Shown in pieces: positions 6,219 to 6,280 of a DNA stretch of 6,280 nt. Position 1 is the first letter of the stretch. Each line of letters begins with the position of its first letter. The stretch is taken from assembly GCA_024640585.1 (NCBI GenBank), contig JAHEEQ010000022.1, positions 1 to 6,280 on the forward strand, in the 5' to 3' direction. The notes beneath the pieces were generated by a model. The model worked only from the letters and a program-made list of their open reading frames with translations. It was not told where the DNA came from and searched no databases. The position numbers and the translations under genes are program-made. Source of the stretch: Micrococcales bacterium. GTDB taxonomy: Bacteria > Actinomycetota > Actinomycetes > S36-B12 > UBA5976.

Positions 6219-6280
6219 TGTGAAATCTCCTCAGTAGGCACATATAAAGGTAGACGTAACGAGAAGGTACTGCCAACATT
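6215..6280 (-). CDS. Sensor histidine kinase, C-terminal end only (probable SenX3)
   Basis: The minus strand is open from the window edge through 21 codons to a TGA that overlaps the ATG of regX3. The visible peptide begins 'NVGSTFSLRLPL', which is the final strand of the HATPase domain of sensor kinases, where G-S-T-F-x-x-x-L-P is characteristic. It then continues through a short tail ending in 'PTEEISQ'. Most of the gene lies beyond position 6280, so its sensor domain, phosphorylated histidine and ATP-binding boxes cannot be seen. Its position directly before a RegX3-like regulator, with a 4-bp overlap, makes it the cognate kinase, and SenX3 is the expected identity. It would phosphorylate Asp52 of that regulator. 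Confidence 0.8.
   Translation of the reverse strand, partial: NVGSTFSLRLPLYVPTEEISQ
6227..6232 (-). promoter_or_regulatory. Ribosome binding site of regX3
   Basis: GAGGAG on the minus strand lies 8 nt before the regX3 ATG and encodes the Glu-Glu pair near the end of the kinase. It is the clearest Shine-Dalgarno sequence in the window. It fits an internal gene of an operon, in contrast to the first genes of transcripts here, which lack one. Confidence 0.75.

Overview
The window is chromosomal DNA from a bacterium that looks like a low-GC actinobacterium. The best evidence is the response regulator at 5529-6218, which reads as RegX3 of the SenX3-RegX3 system. An MMPL-family RND transporter and three apparent leaderless promoters (a -10 hexamer ending 6 nt before the ATG) agree with this. 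The AT-leaning base composition would suit the streamlined freshwater Nanopelagicales (acI) or relatives, but that placement is inference; nothing in the window names the genus.

Layout, left to right. Positions 1-614 (+) hold the 3' end of a large, probably secreted beta-rich protein. It meets an MMPL transporter gene (647-2710, -) tail to tail, and a long bidirectional hairpin (630-667) carries the transporter's stop codon in its loop. A 53-bp divergent promoter region separates the transporter from a small GNAT acetyltransferase (2764-3258, +). That gene overlaps by 11 bp, tail to tail, the end of a minus-strand operon made of yjjI (3915-5450), a glycyl radical enzyme, and yjjW (3248-3943), its radical-SAM activase. 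The two overlap by 29 bp. Upstream on the same strand are regX3 (5529-6218) and the last 21 codons of its histidine kinase (6215-6280), joined by an ATGA overlap.

How the genes work together. YjjW should install the glycyl radical on Gly461 of YjjI, so these two form one enzyme system; the substrate of YjjI is not known to me. The kinase and RegX3 form a two-component system. Only 78 bp and no convincing terminator separate regX3 from yjjI, so read-through is possible, although yjjI appears to have its own promoter. The transporter, acetyltransferase and secreted protein show no evident functional link to these.

The most interesting item is the YjjI/YjjW pair: an oxygen-sensitive enzyme system in an actinobacterial setting, with a compact activase that lacks the ferredoxin-like insert of E. 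coli YjjW. No stretch longer than 300 bases is without a gene. I saw no tRNA, rRNA, CRISPR array, insertion sequence or integrase.
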